Shown piece after piece: positions 35,471 through 44,071 of a DNA stretch of 64,000 nt (positions are counted from its first letter, which is position 1; every line of letters starts with the position of its first letter). Position numbers and translations under genes: made by a program. Location: assembly GCA_025370075.1 (NCBI GenBank), contig CP073016.1:248001-312000 (forward strand), given 5' to 3'. The DNA comes from Chryseotalea sp. WA131a (lineage in GTDB: Bacteria > Bacteroidota > Bacteroidia > Cytophagales > Cyclobacteriaceae). The notes beneath the pieces were generated by a model. That model had not been told where the DNA came from and searched no databases. It saw nothing but the letters and a program-made list of their open reading frames with translations.

Positions 35471-35950
35471 CTAGTCGATTCTCTTGTATTTGAAAAGTCG
35501 GCCTAGTGACGTCAATTGCATTTTAACTCTGTCTCCAGTACTCAATTCCATAAAATGATAAGTCCGCCTATAAATTATAATATTGAAAGGTATAAAAATT
35601 ATTAGCTTTCTTTTAAAAACAAGTTTTGTCTTAAGTAGCACCTTTCCCTCAACAATATTTTTTGGCCCGTCTCTTAGTTCGATTTTCTTAATTATCCAGT
35701 TGATAATTGGAGGAACAACTGCGAGTAACCCTATTATCATAAATGGAATTAGGCGGGTGAAATACTCGTCCATGTCCTTTGGCGGAGTCTCGGGTCTCTT
35801 TTTCCAACCGGTATAAGGTATGAATGGTATTACGAAGAATGAATAAAAGAGTCCGACAGCAAAAGTCGCGTTATAAGCAATGTTATCAAGTCTTAAGAGA
35901 TTTAAATTCTCTACAAGTCTAATGTCATCTTCAGTTAATTTTTCTGTCAT
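35471..35950 (-). CDS. Two-helix membrane protein
   Basis: 159 residues; transmembrane helices about 27-46 and 69-88 separated by a Pro-rich loop (WKKRPETPPKDMDEYF), then a C-terminal cytosolic part with Lys/Ile-rich strands. No family recognised. Confidence 0.65.
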   Translation of the reverse strand: MTEKLTEDDIRLVENLNLLRLDNIAYNATFAVGLFYSFFVIPFIPYTGWKKRPETPPKDMDEYFTRLIPFMIIGLLAVVPPIINWIIKKIELRDGPKNIVEGKVLLKTKLVFKRKLIIFIPFNIIIYRRTYHFMELSTGDRVKMQLTSLGRLFKYKRID

Positions 35951-36017
35951 GCGGCCTTACCCAAAACTTATTCGTCCATTAAAATTAGTCGTCTCACAAT
36001 TTGTCGGGCGGCATTGC

Positions 36018-36146
36018 TGCCAACGGGAATATTTGCGATCGGGCGGGAATTTGAAACTGCGTCTTGTCCCCAGCACGAAACGCAATAAAGATAACAAAAC
36101 TTTCAACCACACGTCAACCCCGCCTGACGCAAATATAGTGTTGGTG
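36018..36146 (-). repeat. attC46, family B
   Basis: Left core TGCCAAC, right core GTTGGTG; unusual in having CGGGAATATTTGCG after the core. Confidence 0.9.
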
Positions 36147-36212
36147 GCTGTGTGGCATTCTCCTCACTTCATTCTTAGCTGCGTCTTTCGTTCTCTTGTT
36201 CGTCTGAAGAAC

Positions 36213-36872
36213 TTATTTTTTAGTTCTATATTCTCCTTCTTTAAGTATCTCAAGTCCAATTTCTCTCCTTGCTTTATTTGTCGTTTCAATATCGTCTACA
36301 GTAGGAGGCATTTCTTTCATTAGTTCTCTACTAAATTCAATATTTGTCCCATATAACTGACTCTTTCCATGCTTTAATCTCATGTTGTCAACGAACATAC
36401 CAAATTGATTAGGGTCCATTCTCTTCTCCTTTACTTCTTTAAGTAAAAGTGTCTCCATTGACTCTATCTTTTTTGTCGGTGTATGAAAAAGCAGTACTTC
36501 GGCCGAAATTTTGTCGCCAAGTCTATTGTCTGATGGCCAACCATATTTTGTCACGATTTTTTCAAGAGCTATTATGTTTTCCAAGTCTAAGTTATTTTGC
36601 ATCGTCCATAATGAGTCGGATATGTTCTTGGCCAACTTCTTCTTATTACTCATCATGAATTTCATTTGCTCATCATTTGATAAACTTTTGATACTGTCAG
36701 CTGTCTCTTGTCTTAATGTCCCGTAAGATAATAATGAACGATACTTTTGGTCGCTTTTTAACATTCTTTGTATTTCGGTCTTTATTAATTCCTTGTCTTC
36801 GTTTTTTAAATCTTGTCCATAAGTCAAGGTCATAATTACTGTTACTAATCCTGTCAAAATAAATTGTCTCAT
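36213..36872 (-). CDS. Secreted DUF6624-like protein
   Basis: 219 residues with signal peptide MRQFILTGLVTVIMTLTYGQ. The order of QKYRSLL, an internal helical region, KYGWPS and later TVDDIETTNKARREIGLE matches DUF6624 proteins, a Bacteroidota family with a conserved Tyr-Gly-Trp-Pro motif and unknown role. Mainly helical. Confidence 0.75.
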   Translation of the reverse strand: MRQFILTGLVTVIMTLTYGQDLKNEDKELIKTEIQRMLKSDQKYRSLLSYGTLRQETADSIKSLSNDEQMKFMMSNKKKLAKNISDSLWTMQNNLDLENIIALEKIVTKYGWPSDNRLGDKISAEVLLFHTPTKKIESMETLLLKEVKEKRMDPNQFGMFVDNMRLKHGKSQLYGTNIEFSRELMKEMPPTVDDIETTNKARREIGLEILKEGEYRTKK

Positions 36873-36912
36873 AGTTACTTTTTTATTTGTCGTCTCTTTT
36901 TAGCCACATGGC

Positions 36913-37043
36913 CACCAACGCTAAAGTTTGCGCAGGGCGGGAAGTTAAAACCTGCGTTCTCTCCCACATGATAAAAGAACTAAATAACCACCGACTTTGC
37001 AAGCCACACGTCCGCCCCGCCTTGCGCAAACTTATTGTTACCT
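36913..37043 (-). repeat. attC47, family F
   Basis: Left core CACCAAC, right core GTTACCT; almost the same as attC25. Confidence 0.85.
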
Positions 37044-37050
37044 GCCGTAT

Positions 37051-37602
37051 TTAATCAGCCTCTAATAAAACATCTCTTATTTCTGAATTTAAATTGTCGC
37101 CATAAATGAATTGTCTATAAAACTTGTCAGAGTTCACCTCGTATTCTGTGTCAAAATTTACTGTTAGCAAAAAATAGTCGTTTTCCCCTGTCAAAATTGA
37201 TGCAATATCAGCTTGATCTCTATTTTGCACAACGTCTTTGAGAATTTCATTTGTCTTGTGGTTTGGAACGAAGTAGAGTCCTGCTGTAGATTGGGATCCA
37301 ATGTCCAGAAATAAGCTGTCAATACGATGTCGGTCAATAACCTGAACAAGTCCAGATTGTCCGGGCACAAAACTCAAAAGAAAAGTCCACCAAGAATTGC
37401 TGCTAAAGTCTGTCCACAATAAATCTAAAGATTTTTCTGTTCGCAGAGTCCTGTAAAATAATTTTGTTTGTCCGCCCATTCCATGAATTAAGACAGTATG
37501 CTTTTGTGAAAAAAAAGTCGGCAGCGATGGAAGAGTCACTATAATCTTCTCCATTTTCGCGATTGAGATTTCCCCCTCTATTTTGTTTTGGTTGGGCGTC
37601 AT
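37051..37602 (-). CDS. Hypothetical protein
   Basis: 183 residues from ATG at 37602; ATG at 37554 (MEKIIVTLPSLPTFF) is an alternative. Contains HTVLIHGMGGQTKLFYRTL, which echoes the start of alpha/beta hydrolases, but no GxSxG follows, so the similarity may be accidental. Ends acidic. No family recognised. Confidence 0.6.
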   Translation of the reverse strand: MTPNQNKIEGEISIAKMEKIIVTLPSLPTFFSQKHTVLIHGMGGQTKLFYRTLRTEKSLDLLWTDFSSNSWWTFLLSFVPGQSGLVQVIDRHRIDSLFLDIGSQSTAGLYFVPNHKTNEILKDVVQNRDQADIASILTGENDYFLLTVNFDTEYEVNSDKFYRQFIYGDNLNSEIRDVLLEAD

Positions 37603-37612
37603 TCTATATGGC

Positions 37613-37742
37613 AGGTAACGTGAGTATTTGCGTTCGAGCGGGGCTTCCGAAGCCACGCCTTATCCCCGACACCGAACGCAATAAAGATACGAAAACGTTG
37701 GATTACGCGTCAACCCTGCTTGACGCAAATACATTGTTGGGT
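37613..37742 (-). repeat. attC48, family A
   Basis: Left core AGGTAAC, right core GTTGGGT; has CTGCTTGACG on one arm where others have CCGCTTGACG. Same change in attC67: shared by the duplicate. Confidence 0.9.
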
Positions 37743-37864
37743 GCTGGGCGTTTCGGTCTACCGTTATATTTTACAGAGCCCCGATCGTTCGTCCAAGTTA
37801 ATTAGTCTACGTGTCAAAGTCGGCCAATAAGTTACGGTCAAACGGAAATGTCCAGTGCCCACAT

Positions 37865-38290
37865 TCAATTTGTGCGGGGCCTGTACTTTAATTCCCAATA
37901 TTTATTTGTCTCCACAGGCTCGTCTTCTTCTCTTTCTTTGGTGTAAAGTATCAAGTTGGAAAGTTCTAATATGGTTATGATGTATGTCTTTTGTGGGATG
38001 TCATTATAGAGCGTTTTAAGCTTGATTTCCTTGCCAATTTTATTCCAAGTCCAAGTACCTTTGATAACAATACTATTACAGTCATTGGTTCTTTTATATT
38101 GCCCATCAGATGTGAATGTATAGGATTCACCGCAAGTCGTCAGTGTATAGTAACCCGAAGGATTATGTACAATTTCTGGTTTACCCCAAGCTCTTGATGT
38201 TAAGAGCTGGTTTTCATTTGCATCATTGTCCTTGTCACAGGATATCAATATTGAAAAAAGTCCCAGAAATACAAATAGCCCAATTTTCAT
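37865..38290 (-). CDS. Lipocalin-like lipoprotein, copy 1 of a duplicated cassette
   Basis: 141 residues; lipobox LISC (Cys18). The mature part has the small lipocalin-like beta pattern common in Bacteroidota (IKGTWTWNKIGKEIKLKTL, WELKYRPR). The cassette, including a 122-bp non-coding tail, recurs without visible change at 53600-54360. Confidence 0.75.
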   Translation of the reverse strand: MKIGLFVFLGLFSILISCDKDNDANENQLLTSRAWGKPEIVHNPSGYYTLTTCGESYTFTSDGQYKRTNDCNSIVIKGTWTWNKIGKEIKLKTLYNDIPQKTYIITILELSNLILYTKEREEDEPVETNKYWELKYRPRTN

Positions 38291-38366
38291 ACATTTAATT
38301 TATGTCGGTAAATCTGTTTCTATAAACCAATTGTTCCCTTTGTCCGAAGCGGTGTCCACGCCTTGC

Positions 38367-38494
38367 ACCCAACGTTTGTGTTTGCGCAGTGGTGGGCTTT
38401 CGAAGCCGCCACTGTCCGCGTGGGCAAACGTTGAACGAAGATAACACTTATAGCTTGCACGTCACCCCACCATTGCGCAAACATTTTGTTGGCG
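38367..38494 (-). repeat. attC49, family C
   Basis: Left core ACCCAAC, right core GTTGGCG; same body as attC16. Confidence 0.9.
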
Positions 38495-38517
38495 GTAGTA
38501 CCATCTCTGACTGTTTA

Positions 38518-39030
38518 CTAATCTGCCAGTTCGTTGAGTCTTGGTTGAATGAACCAAACTCCAAGTGGAACCATCCATATTAGAAATGCCTCTACGGCAT
38601 ATTCGTTAATCTTTGCAAGTCGTCCCAATTCAATTGTTTTAAGTGTCTTAGCTGCGAATAACACAGAATAAACCATTAGTCCCAAATAGATTGGAACTCC
38701 GGTGAATACTAAGATTAAAAAGTCGTCACCACTCAAAAAATTTTCATTTTCTGTTAACCAGAAAATAAAAATTAAGAGTGTCAGCGCCAATAGAAATGCA
38801 ACTCTAAATCTCCAAAGTCGGAAGTTGTGTCCAACGGGCAATAGCTTATAGAGTCCATTTGGAATTGTCCAAATCCAGCTAAACACTGTCGAAACAGTTA
38901 TCATTCCTACTATTACGTCAGCGTACCCAGTTTGTCCGTGTCCAGAAACACCTAAGATGTCAGCCAAGATTGGTACTCCAATCGTCAACAAAAATAATTG
39001 CCAGTGTTTAAGTCGAAGAATAAATTTCAT
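38518..39030 (-). CDS. Multi-pass membrane protein, copy 2 of a duplicated cassette
   Basis: Apparently identical to 12629-13141. Here it sits directly upstream of the lipocalin-like lipoprotein cassette, whose own second copy (53852) has a different neighbour, so the two were copied independently. Confidence 0.75.
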   Translation of the reverse strand: MKFILRLKHWQLFLLTIGVPILADILGVSGHGQTGYADVIVGMITVSTVFSWIWTIPNGLYKLLPVGHNFRLWRFRVAFLLALTLLIFIFWLTENENFLSGDDFLILVFTGVPIYLGLMVYSVLFAAKTLKTIELGRLAKINEYAVEAFLIWMVPLGVWFIQPRLNELAD

Positions 39031-39061
39031 TTGTCCTATGTTTTCTCTGTCGAGGTATTAC

Positions 39062-39194
39062 CGCCAACGATAAATGCTTATGTCAGTAGCGGGATTTTGA
39101 AACTGCGCTCCGTCCCACAAAACGAAACGAAGTTATGAAAACAAAACTAAATAACAACACGTCACCCCGCTATTGCATAAGCATAATGTTGTGT
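39062..39194 (-). repeat. attC50, type shared with attC17
   Basis: Left core CGCCAAC, right core GTTGTGT; identical to attC17 at the ends but different in the spacer (ACGAAACGAAGTTATG). Confidence 0.85.
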
Positions 39195-39291
39195 GTTCGT
39201 GCCGCAAAACCTCCATGATGTGAGCCACACGGACTTGTCGAGCTTTGGTCGAGCGTGGAATGTGCGGCTTGCAAGTTGGTGTGGCGTGAGG

Positions 39292-39885
39292 TCATTTCTT
39301 TTCCTTTTTGTCAACCTTTAATTTCAAATTCAATGAGTCGTTTTGATGCTTTGCTTTATCAGTTGAGTCGGCAGTTGTTATCTTTTCTGAAGGCTCTTTT
39401 TGTTGTATTTCTTTTGTCTGGGTGGGTATTCTTTTTGATTCATCTGTACCACCTAGCCACATCTCATAAATAGTCGCAAATCCAAAAAAACTTAGTATGG
39501 CGAAAATTGCTAATATCCATTTACCCGCAGGACTGTCGATGAATAGTGGTTTTTCATTGGCAAGATATTTTCTGTCTCTGTATGCTTCACTTACTTTTAC
39601 ATGGTCAATATTTATGCCGATAGTCCCGCGAATACTATTTTCGAATCCAGGTTTTTTCATGACTTTACCAAGTCCGTCCATTGTAAGGATCGCGCATAGT
39701 CGACTTATTTCATCTACTGTTATCTTGTTTTTGAAAAAATTTTGCTTAAAAACATTCAATAATTCCTCATGTGTATATGTTGATTTTCGTCCATGAGTTA
39801 TAGTAATAGGTTCTGTGTAAATAGTAATTGTCTGAACCTTAGACATAAATTCTAAAATCTTATGAAGTTTTTCTCCGTCCGACAT
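39292..39885 (-). CDS. Hypothetical protein with one internal membrane segment
   Basis: 197 residues from ATG at 39885. A soluble N-terminal domain (1-115, with HEELLNVFKQNFF and LCAILTMDGLGKVM) precedes a transmembrane helix about 123-145 (WILAIFAILSFFGFATIYEMW) and a polar Lys-rich tail. Low GTC content. Its cassette carries GC-rich hairpins upstream and a GC-rich stretch at 39195-39291, like the cassette at 22986-23894. Confidence 0.65.
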   Translation of the reverse strand: MSDGEKLHKILEFMSKVQTITIYTEPITITHGRKSTYTHEELLNVFKQNFFKNKITVDEISRLCAILTMDGLGKVMKKPGFENSIRGTIGINIDHVKVSEAYRDRKYLANEKPLFIDSPAGKWILAIFAILSFFGFATIYEMWLGGTDESKRIPTQTKEIQQKEPSEKITTADSTDKAKHQNDSLNLKLKVDKKEKK

Positions 39886-39956
39886 GCCATTTAGTATAAC
39901 CAAATATAAAATAGTAATTGCACATAGGTCTGCTATGTGTCAGTTGGTCGTCACAC

Positions 39957-40080
39957 GTGGCTTATTGCCTTGCTTTGGTCGCGCGGTCGCAAGTGCGGCA
40001 AGGCAATGTGCCACTTCTCCCTTGCGGGTCGGCTTGCCCCGTGGCGCGTTGGGTTTGAGCCCGTCCGCGAGCAGGGGCAA
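39957..40080. repeat. GC-rich tandem hairpins H3a/H3b
   Basis: H3a: GTGGC (39957-39961) with GCCAC (40010-40014), inner TTGCCTTGC (39965-39973) with GCAAGGCAA (39998-40006). H3b: TTGCCCC (40034-40040) with GGGGCAA (40074-40080). Stem bases differ from H1/H2 but pairing is kept. Confidence 0.6.
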
Positions 40081-40107
40081 CCTTGTTAGCGTGTCTAGCG
40101 GCATGAC

Positions 40108-40237
40108 ACACAACGTAAGTATTTGCGTTCGAGCGGGGCTTCCGAAGCCGTGTGGTGTCCCCGACACCGAACGCATTAAAGATACGAAAACGTTGGATTA
40201 TACGTCAACCCCGCTTGACGCAAATACATTGTTGCGT
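40108..40237 (-). repeat. attC51, family A
   Basis: Left core ACACAAC, right core GTTGCGT; begins CGTAAGTATTTGCG. Confidence 0.9.
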
Positions 40238-40376
40238 GCAGTACGGATTTTAGTCTGACCGTTACGTTAATGAACGATAAGCCTAATCGCGTTGTGACTA
40301 AGACCTGATTATTTTTCAATTGAAGTCTACAGTTGCTGTATAGTCAGACGAATCCGTCCAATGCAATAACGTTTTC

Positions 40377-40886
40377 CTAATTAGAACCCTCGTCTCCTTC
40401 TATCATGTTAAAATATAGCGTATAGGCATATGAACGTGAACGCTGTGTGATGTTCAATTTAAGCACCAAAGTGCTGTCGGTAATTTCCAATATATCATAT
40501 GTATTAATTGAACCATTAGCAGTCAACAGCAAGCGCTTATTCTGTTCAACTACTTGCCAAGTACCATGTGAAAAAATCCTTTTATCATTTGGTTTATCCC
40601 TCGAAGCTCCTTCGTCATAGAGATATGTTCCATCCTCCCTCAATATAAGTATGTCATCGCGCTCAGGTGCTGGAAATTGTAAAGTAATATTACGAACAGT
40701 TGTATCAGGATGCTCGGTTAACAATACATCACCTTCTAACCAATGCTTGTTAATTAAAAGCTTTGCAGTAGAAGAATGCTCAAACGTTGGCAGTTGCGTA
40801 GCAATGTTTTTATGCGAGCAGCCCGATAATAGAATGATTAATACTGCTGGTATTATCAGATAGTTCTTAATTAATGAGTATTTCAT
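40377..40886 (-). CDS. Predicted lipoprotein, second gene of a two-gene cassette
   Basis: 169 residues from ATG at 40886, chosen because it opens the signal MKYSLIKNYLIIPAVLIILLSGC (lipobox Cys23); an ATG at 40919 directly abuts the upstream stop. Mature part has lipocalin-like strands (FSHGTWQVVEQNKRLLL, YDILEITDSTLVLKL). GTC-poor like its partner. Follows the TonB-C gene, probably co-transcribed. Confidence 0.75.
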   Translation of the reverse strand: MKYSLIKNYLIIPAVLIILLSGCSHKNIATQLPTFEHSSTAKLLINKHWLEGDVLLTEHPDTTVRNITLQFPAPERDDILILREDGTYLYDEGASRDKPNDKRIFSHGTWQVVEQNKRLLLTANGSINTYDILEITDSTLVLKLNITQRSRSYAYTLYFNMIEGDEGSN

Positions 40887-40919
40887 AAAATTAATATCTA
40901 CGCAATTCTGTCTGGTCAT

Positions 40920-41327
40920 TTATAACCCATATAGATATGCCATTTGTGTCAAAAATTTAACAGGTTGTCCGTTGATTGTTGCTGGTTTCCATTTAGGCAT
41001 CTTTTTGAATGCTTCAACAGCCGCTTCATCACAACCATAACCTATCCCTTTAATTACTTTAAAATCACTTGACGTTCCGTCAGCATTGACAATGAATTGA
41101 ATAATTACCTTACCCTCAATTTTATTTTTTCTTGCTTGTTCAGGGTAATAATGATTTTTTCCGTCCACATATTTTCCAAGTGCTTTCATTCCTCCCGGAA
41201 ATTCTGGAAGGACATCAACCCTTGAATAAACTGAGTCCAAATTTATTGGCAAACTATCTTGAGCCTTTATTGCCCCAATTGAAAGTATAAAGAGTCCAAT
41301 TGTAAAAATAAGATGTTTCTGTGTCAT
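40920..41327 (-). CDS. Secreted TonB C-terminal domain protein
   Basis: 135 residues: signal peptide ending GAIKAQ, then a linker with EFPGGMKALGKYV, then a TonB_C domain (KIEGKVIIQFIVNADGTSS ... CDEAAVEAFKKMPKWKPA). The FPGG motif before the domain is typical of Bacteroidota energy-transducer-like proteins. Lacks a membrane anchor. First gene of cassette 51. Confidence 0.8.
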   Translation of the reverse strand: MTQKHLIFTIGLFILSIGAIKAQDSLPINLDSVYSRVDVLPEFPGGMKALGKYVDGKNHYYPEQARKNKIEGKVIIQFIVNADGTSSDFKVIKGIGYGCDEAAVEAFKKMPKWKPATINGQPVKFLTQMAYLYGL

Positions 41328-41402
41328 GGTATAGGTTTTAATATTGATATGAAGTTTATCTTTGTAATTGATTGCTCACTTTTTCCGAAGCCCCAGTATT
41401 GC

Positions 41403-41533
41403 ACGCAACGGCTTGGCTTGCAGAAGGCGGGCAATCAAAAACCTGCGCTTTCTCCCACGTGATAAAACAAATGAAACGCACTGAACTTTCCTAACGCACA
41501 CTCCGCCCGCTTTTCTGCAAGCTAGTGTTATGG
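41403..41533 (-). repeat. attC52, family D
   Basis: Left core ACGCAAC, right core GTTATGG; joined to R copy 7. Confidence 0.9.
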
Positions 41534-41896
41534 CCAGTTTGCAACCGAGCATAGGGTTTTAATGTCGACCGTGCAAAAGAAGAAATGTCAACCGAGAAGT
41601 CTCGCGAGCAAGTCGTCCAGCGCAAGAGTTTTGGTCGTCCGCCAGAAAATGTTGTCAATAGTTGTCGTGCGAAAAGTCCTCTGATTGCAAATGTTTCCGA
41701 GGCGAGTCGTTAACGAGCAAAAAATTGTCCACAAGGGAAAAAGTTTAAACAAGTGCGGCTTTGATTTTTTAAATTTCCCATCTGTTGTTTCAAGCAAAGT
41801 CCGCGGAAAGTTGATGAATTGTCAGCGAGCAGAAACCAGTCGTCTACTAATTTGCCGTCACCGAAATTTCGGATGCACACTCGTCCCGCAAATTGG
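41534..41896 (-). mobile_element. ORF-less R cassette, copy 7
   Basis: Diverged copy; loses bases near 41672 (GTGCGAAAAGTCCTCTG in place of GCGCGAGAATGGGTCGTCCG). Tandem with copy 8. Confidence 0.8.
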
Positions 41897-42027
41897 CCAT
41901 AACGTTTAGGCTTGCAGAAGGCGGGCAATTAAAAACCTGCGCCTTCTCCCACGAGATAAAATAAATGAAACGCGCTGAACTTTCCTAACGCACAATCCGC
42001 CCGCTTTTCTGCAAGCCTGTGTTATGG
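41897..42027 (-). repeat. attC53, family D
   Basis: Left core CCATAAC, right core GTTATGG; has CACGAGATAAAAT and CACAATCCGCC variants. Confidence 0.9.
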
Positions 42028-42385
42028 CCAGTTTGCAACCGAGCTTTGGCTTTAAAGTCGACCGTGCAAAAGAAAACATTGTCTACCGAGAAGTCTCGCG
42101 AGCAAATCGTCCAGTGAAAAAGTTTGGTCGTCCGCCAGAAAATGTCGTTAAGAATTGTCGCGCGCGAACAGGTCGCCCGATTGCAAATGTTCCCGAGGCG
42201 GTTCGTCAACGAGCAAAAGTGTCCGCAAGAAAAGAGTTGAAAAAGGCGTCTTTGATTTTTTAAATTTTCCGTCAGCCGTTTGAAGCAAAGTCATCGTTGT
42301 TGAAGAATTGTCAGGGAGCAGAAGTCAGTCGCCTACTAATTTGTCGTCACCGAAATTTCGGATGCACACTCGTCCCGCAAATTGG
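42028..42385 (-). mobile_element. ORF-less R cassette, copy 8
   Basis: Diverged copy with AAAGTCATCGTTGTTGAAG at about 42287 instead of the usual AAAGTCCGCG(C/G)AATG. Confidence 0.8.
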
Positions 42386-42515
42386 CCATAACGTTTAGCT
42401 TATTGCTGGCGGGCAATTAAAACCAGCGCCCTTTCCAACGTGATAAAGATAAATAAAGAACTACACACTTCAATGACGCACAGTCCCGCCCGCTTGCAAT
42501 AAGCTTTTGTTGGCG
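42386..42515 (-). repeat. attC54, family G
   Basis: Left core CCATAAC, right core GTTGGCG; closes the small membrane-protein cassette. Confidence 0.9.
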
Positions 42516-42528
42516 GTTCGTTTTGGCC

Positions 42529-42861
42529 TTACTCCAATTTCTTTGTCAACCGTTTTGGTGGAAATAAAACTATCCCAGCAATAGGTACACCAATTAAGTT
42601 TATTAGGTACCCGAAGAAGATAAACACGGCTGCTCCAGTCACACATTTTGGGTCGCCTGGTCCGAAATTGTAAGCAAGTCCACGAGCAGAAAGAAATGTC
42701 GCGACAATGGGAACAATCAGTCCGACCAAAAAGCATCCGAGAATTGCAACTCCAAAGTCAGTCCGGTCGATTCTATTTTTCCTTCGTCCAATCAGAATGA
42801 GAATTGTCAAAGGTGTAAAAATTGTCAAGGTCGGAATTATCAGTCCAAGGAGTAGTCCCAT
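42529..42861 (-). CDS. Three-helix small membrane protein
   Basis: 110 residues with three hydrophobic segments (about 2-24, 38-58, 76-100) joined by a basic loop RRKNRIDRTD and a Gly/Pro loop with one Cys. Short Lys-rich tail. No family recognised. Confidence 0.6.
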   Translation of the reverse strand: MGLLLGLIIPTLTIFTPLTILILIGRRKNRIDRTDFGVAILGCFLVGLIVPIVATFLSARGLAYNFGPGDPKCVTGAAVFIFFGYLINLIGVPIAGIVLFPPKRLTKKLE

Positions 42862-42954
42862 GTCGTTAATCCTTTATCGGTTTCTTGTTCATCGGTCAGT
42901 CGTTGTTGTCCTTGGTCATTTTCGTTAGCACTTCACTGTCCAGGCCAAAATTAC

Positions 42955-43083
42955 CGCCAACGTTTAGCTTGCAGAAGGCGGGCAGTTAAAACCTGCGCCT
43001 TCTCCCACGTGATAAAATAAATGAAACGCACTGAACTTTCCTAACGCACAGTCCGCCCGCTTTTCTGCAAGCCTGTGTTATGG
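42955..43083 (-). repeat. attC55, family D
   Basis: Left core CGCCAAC, right core GTTATGG; lacks the GG of TTTAGGCTTGC seen in other D sites. Confidence 0.9.
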
Positions 43084-43446
43084 CCAGTTTGCAACCGAGC
43101 TTAGGGTTTTAGTGTCGACCGTGAAAAAGGAAAATTGTCCACCGATAAGTTTTGCGAGCAAAGTCGTCCAGCGGAAGAGTTTGGTCGTCCGCCAGAAAGT
43201 GTCGTTATGAGTTGTCGCGCGAGAATGGGTCGTCCGATTGCTGCAAATGTTTCCGAGGCGAGTCGTCAACGAGCAAAAGCGTCCGCAAGAAAAGAGTTGA
43301 AAAAGGCGTCTTTGATTTTTTAAAATTTCCGTCAGTCGTTTGAAGCAAAGTCCGCGGAATGTTGATGAATTGTCAACGAGCAGAAGTCAGTCGTCTATTA
43401 ATTGTCGTCACCGAAATTGGGGACGCACACTCGTCCCGCAAATTGG
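43084..43446 (-). mobile_element. ORF-less R cassette, copy 9
   Basis: Contains ATTGCTGCAAATG, a 3-bp insertion shared with copies 11 and 12. Tandem with copy 10. Confidence 0.8.
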
Positions 43447-43575
43447 CCATAACGTGAGGCTTGCAGAAGGCGGGCAATTAAAACCTGCGCCTTCTCCCAC
43501 GTGATAAAATAAATGAAACGCACTGAACTTTCCTAGCGCACACTCCGCCCGCTTTTCTGCAAGCTAGTGTTATGG
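43447..43575 (-). repeat. attC56, family D
   Basis: Left core CCATAAC, right core GTTATGG; begins CGTGAGGCTTGC. Confidence 0.9.
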
Positions 43576-43932
43576 CCAGTTTGCAACCGAGCTTAGGTTT
43601 TAATGTCGACCGAGCAAAAGAAAATATCGTCTACCGAAAAGTCTGCGAGTAAGTCGTCCAGCGAAAGAGTTTGGTCGTCCGCCAGAAAGTGTCGCTGAGA
43701 GTTGTCGTGCGAAAGGTCGTCTGATTGCAAATGATTCCGAGGCGAGTCGTCCACGAAGAAAAATGTCCCGAAGGAAAAAAGTTTAAACAAGTGCGGCTTC
43801 AATTTTTAGATTTCCTTCAGTCGTTTGAAGCAAAGTCCGCGGAATATTGATGAATTGTCAACGAGCAGAAGTCAGTCGTCTACTAATTAGTCGTCAGCGA
43901 AATTGGGGACGCACACTCGTCCCGCAAATTGG
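43576..43932 (-). mobile_element. ORF-less R cassette, copy 10
   Basis: Among the more diverged copies (GTGCGAAAGGTCGTCTG, CCACGAAGAAAAATGTCCC). A minus-strand frame at 43593-43802 is in a different phase from the one open in copy 3. Confidence 0.8.
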
Positions 43933-44062
43933 CCATAACGGCTGAGGCTATATGCAGTAAGGGATTGCGGGCTGCATACCTGTCCCGCGACACCGAAGTT
44001 TGAGCGGGGCAGAATGCTTGAATTACCAATGAAACCCTTATTGCATATAGCCTTTGTTACCG
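43933..44062 (-). repeat. attC57, singleton type
   Basis: Left core CCATAAC, right core GTTACCG; arms GGCTATATGCAGTAAGGG / CCCTTATTGCATATAGCC. No promoter-like boxes; terminates the acyltransferase cassette. Confidence 0.8.
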
Positions 44063-44071
44063 CCATGTGCT

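Noticed and set aside
37051..37602. Alpha/beta hydrolase call from LIHGMGG
   Set aside because: No nucleophile elbow or catalytic His in a suitable place.
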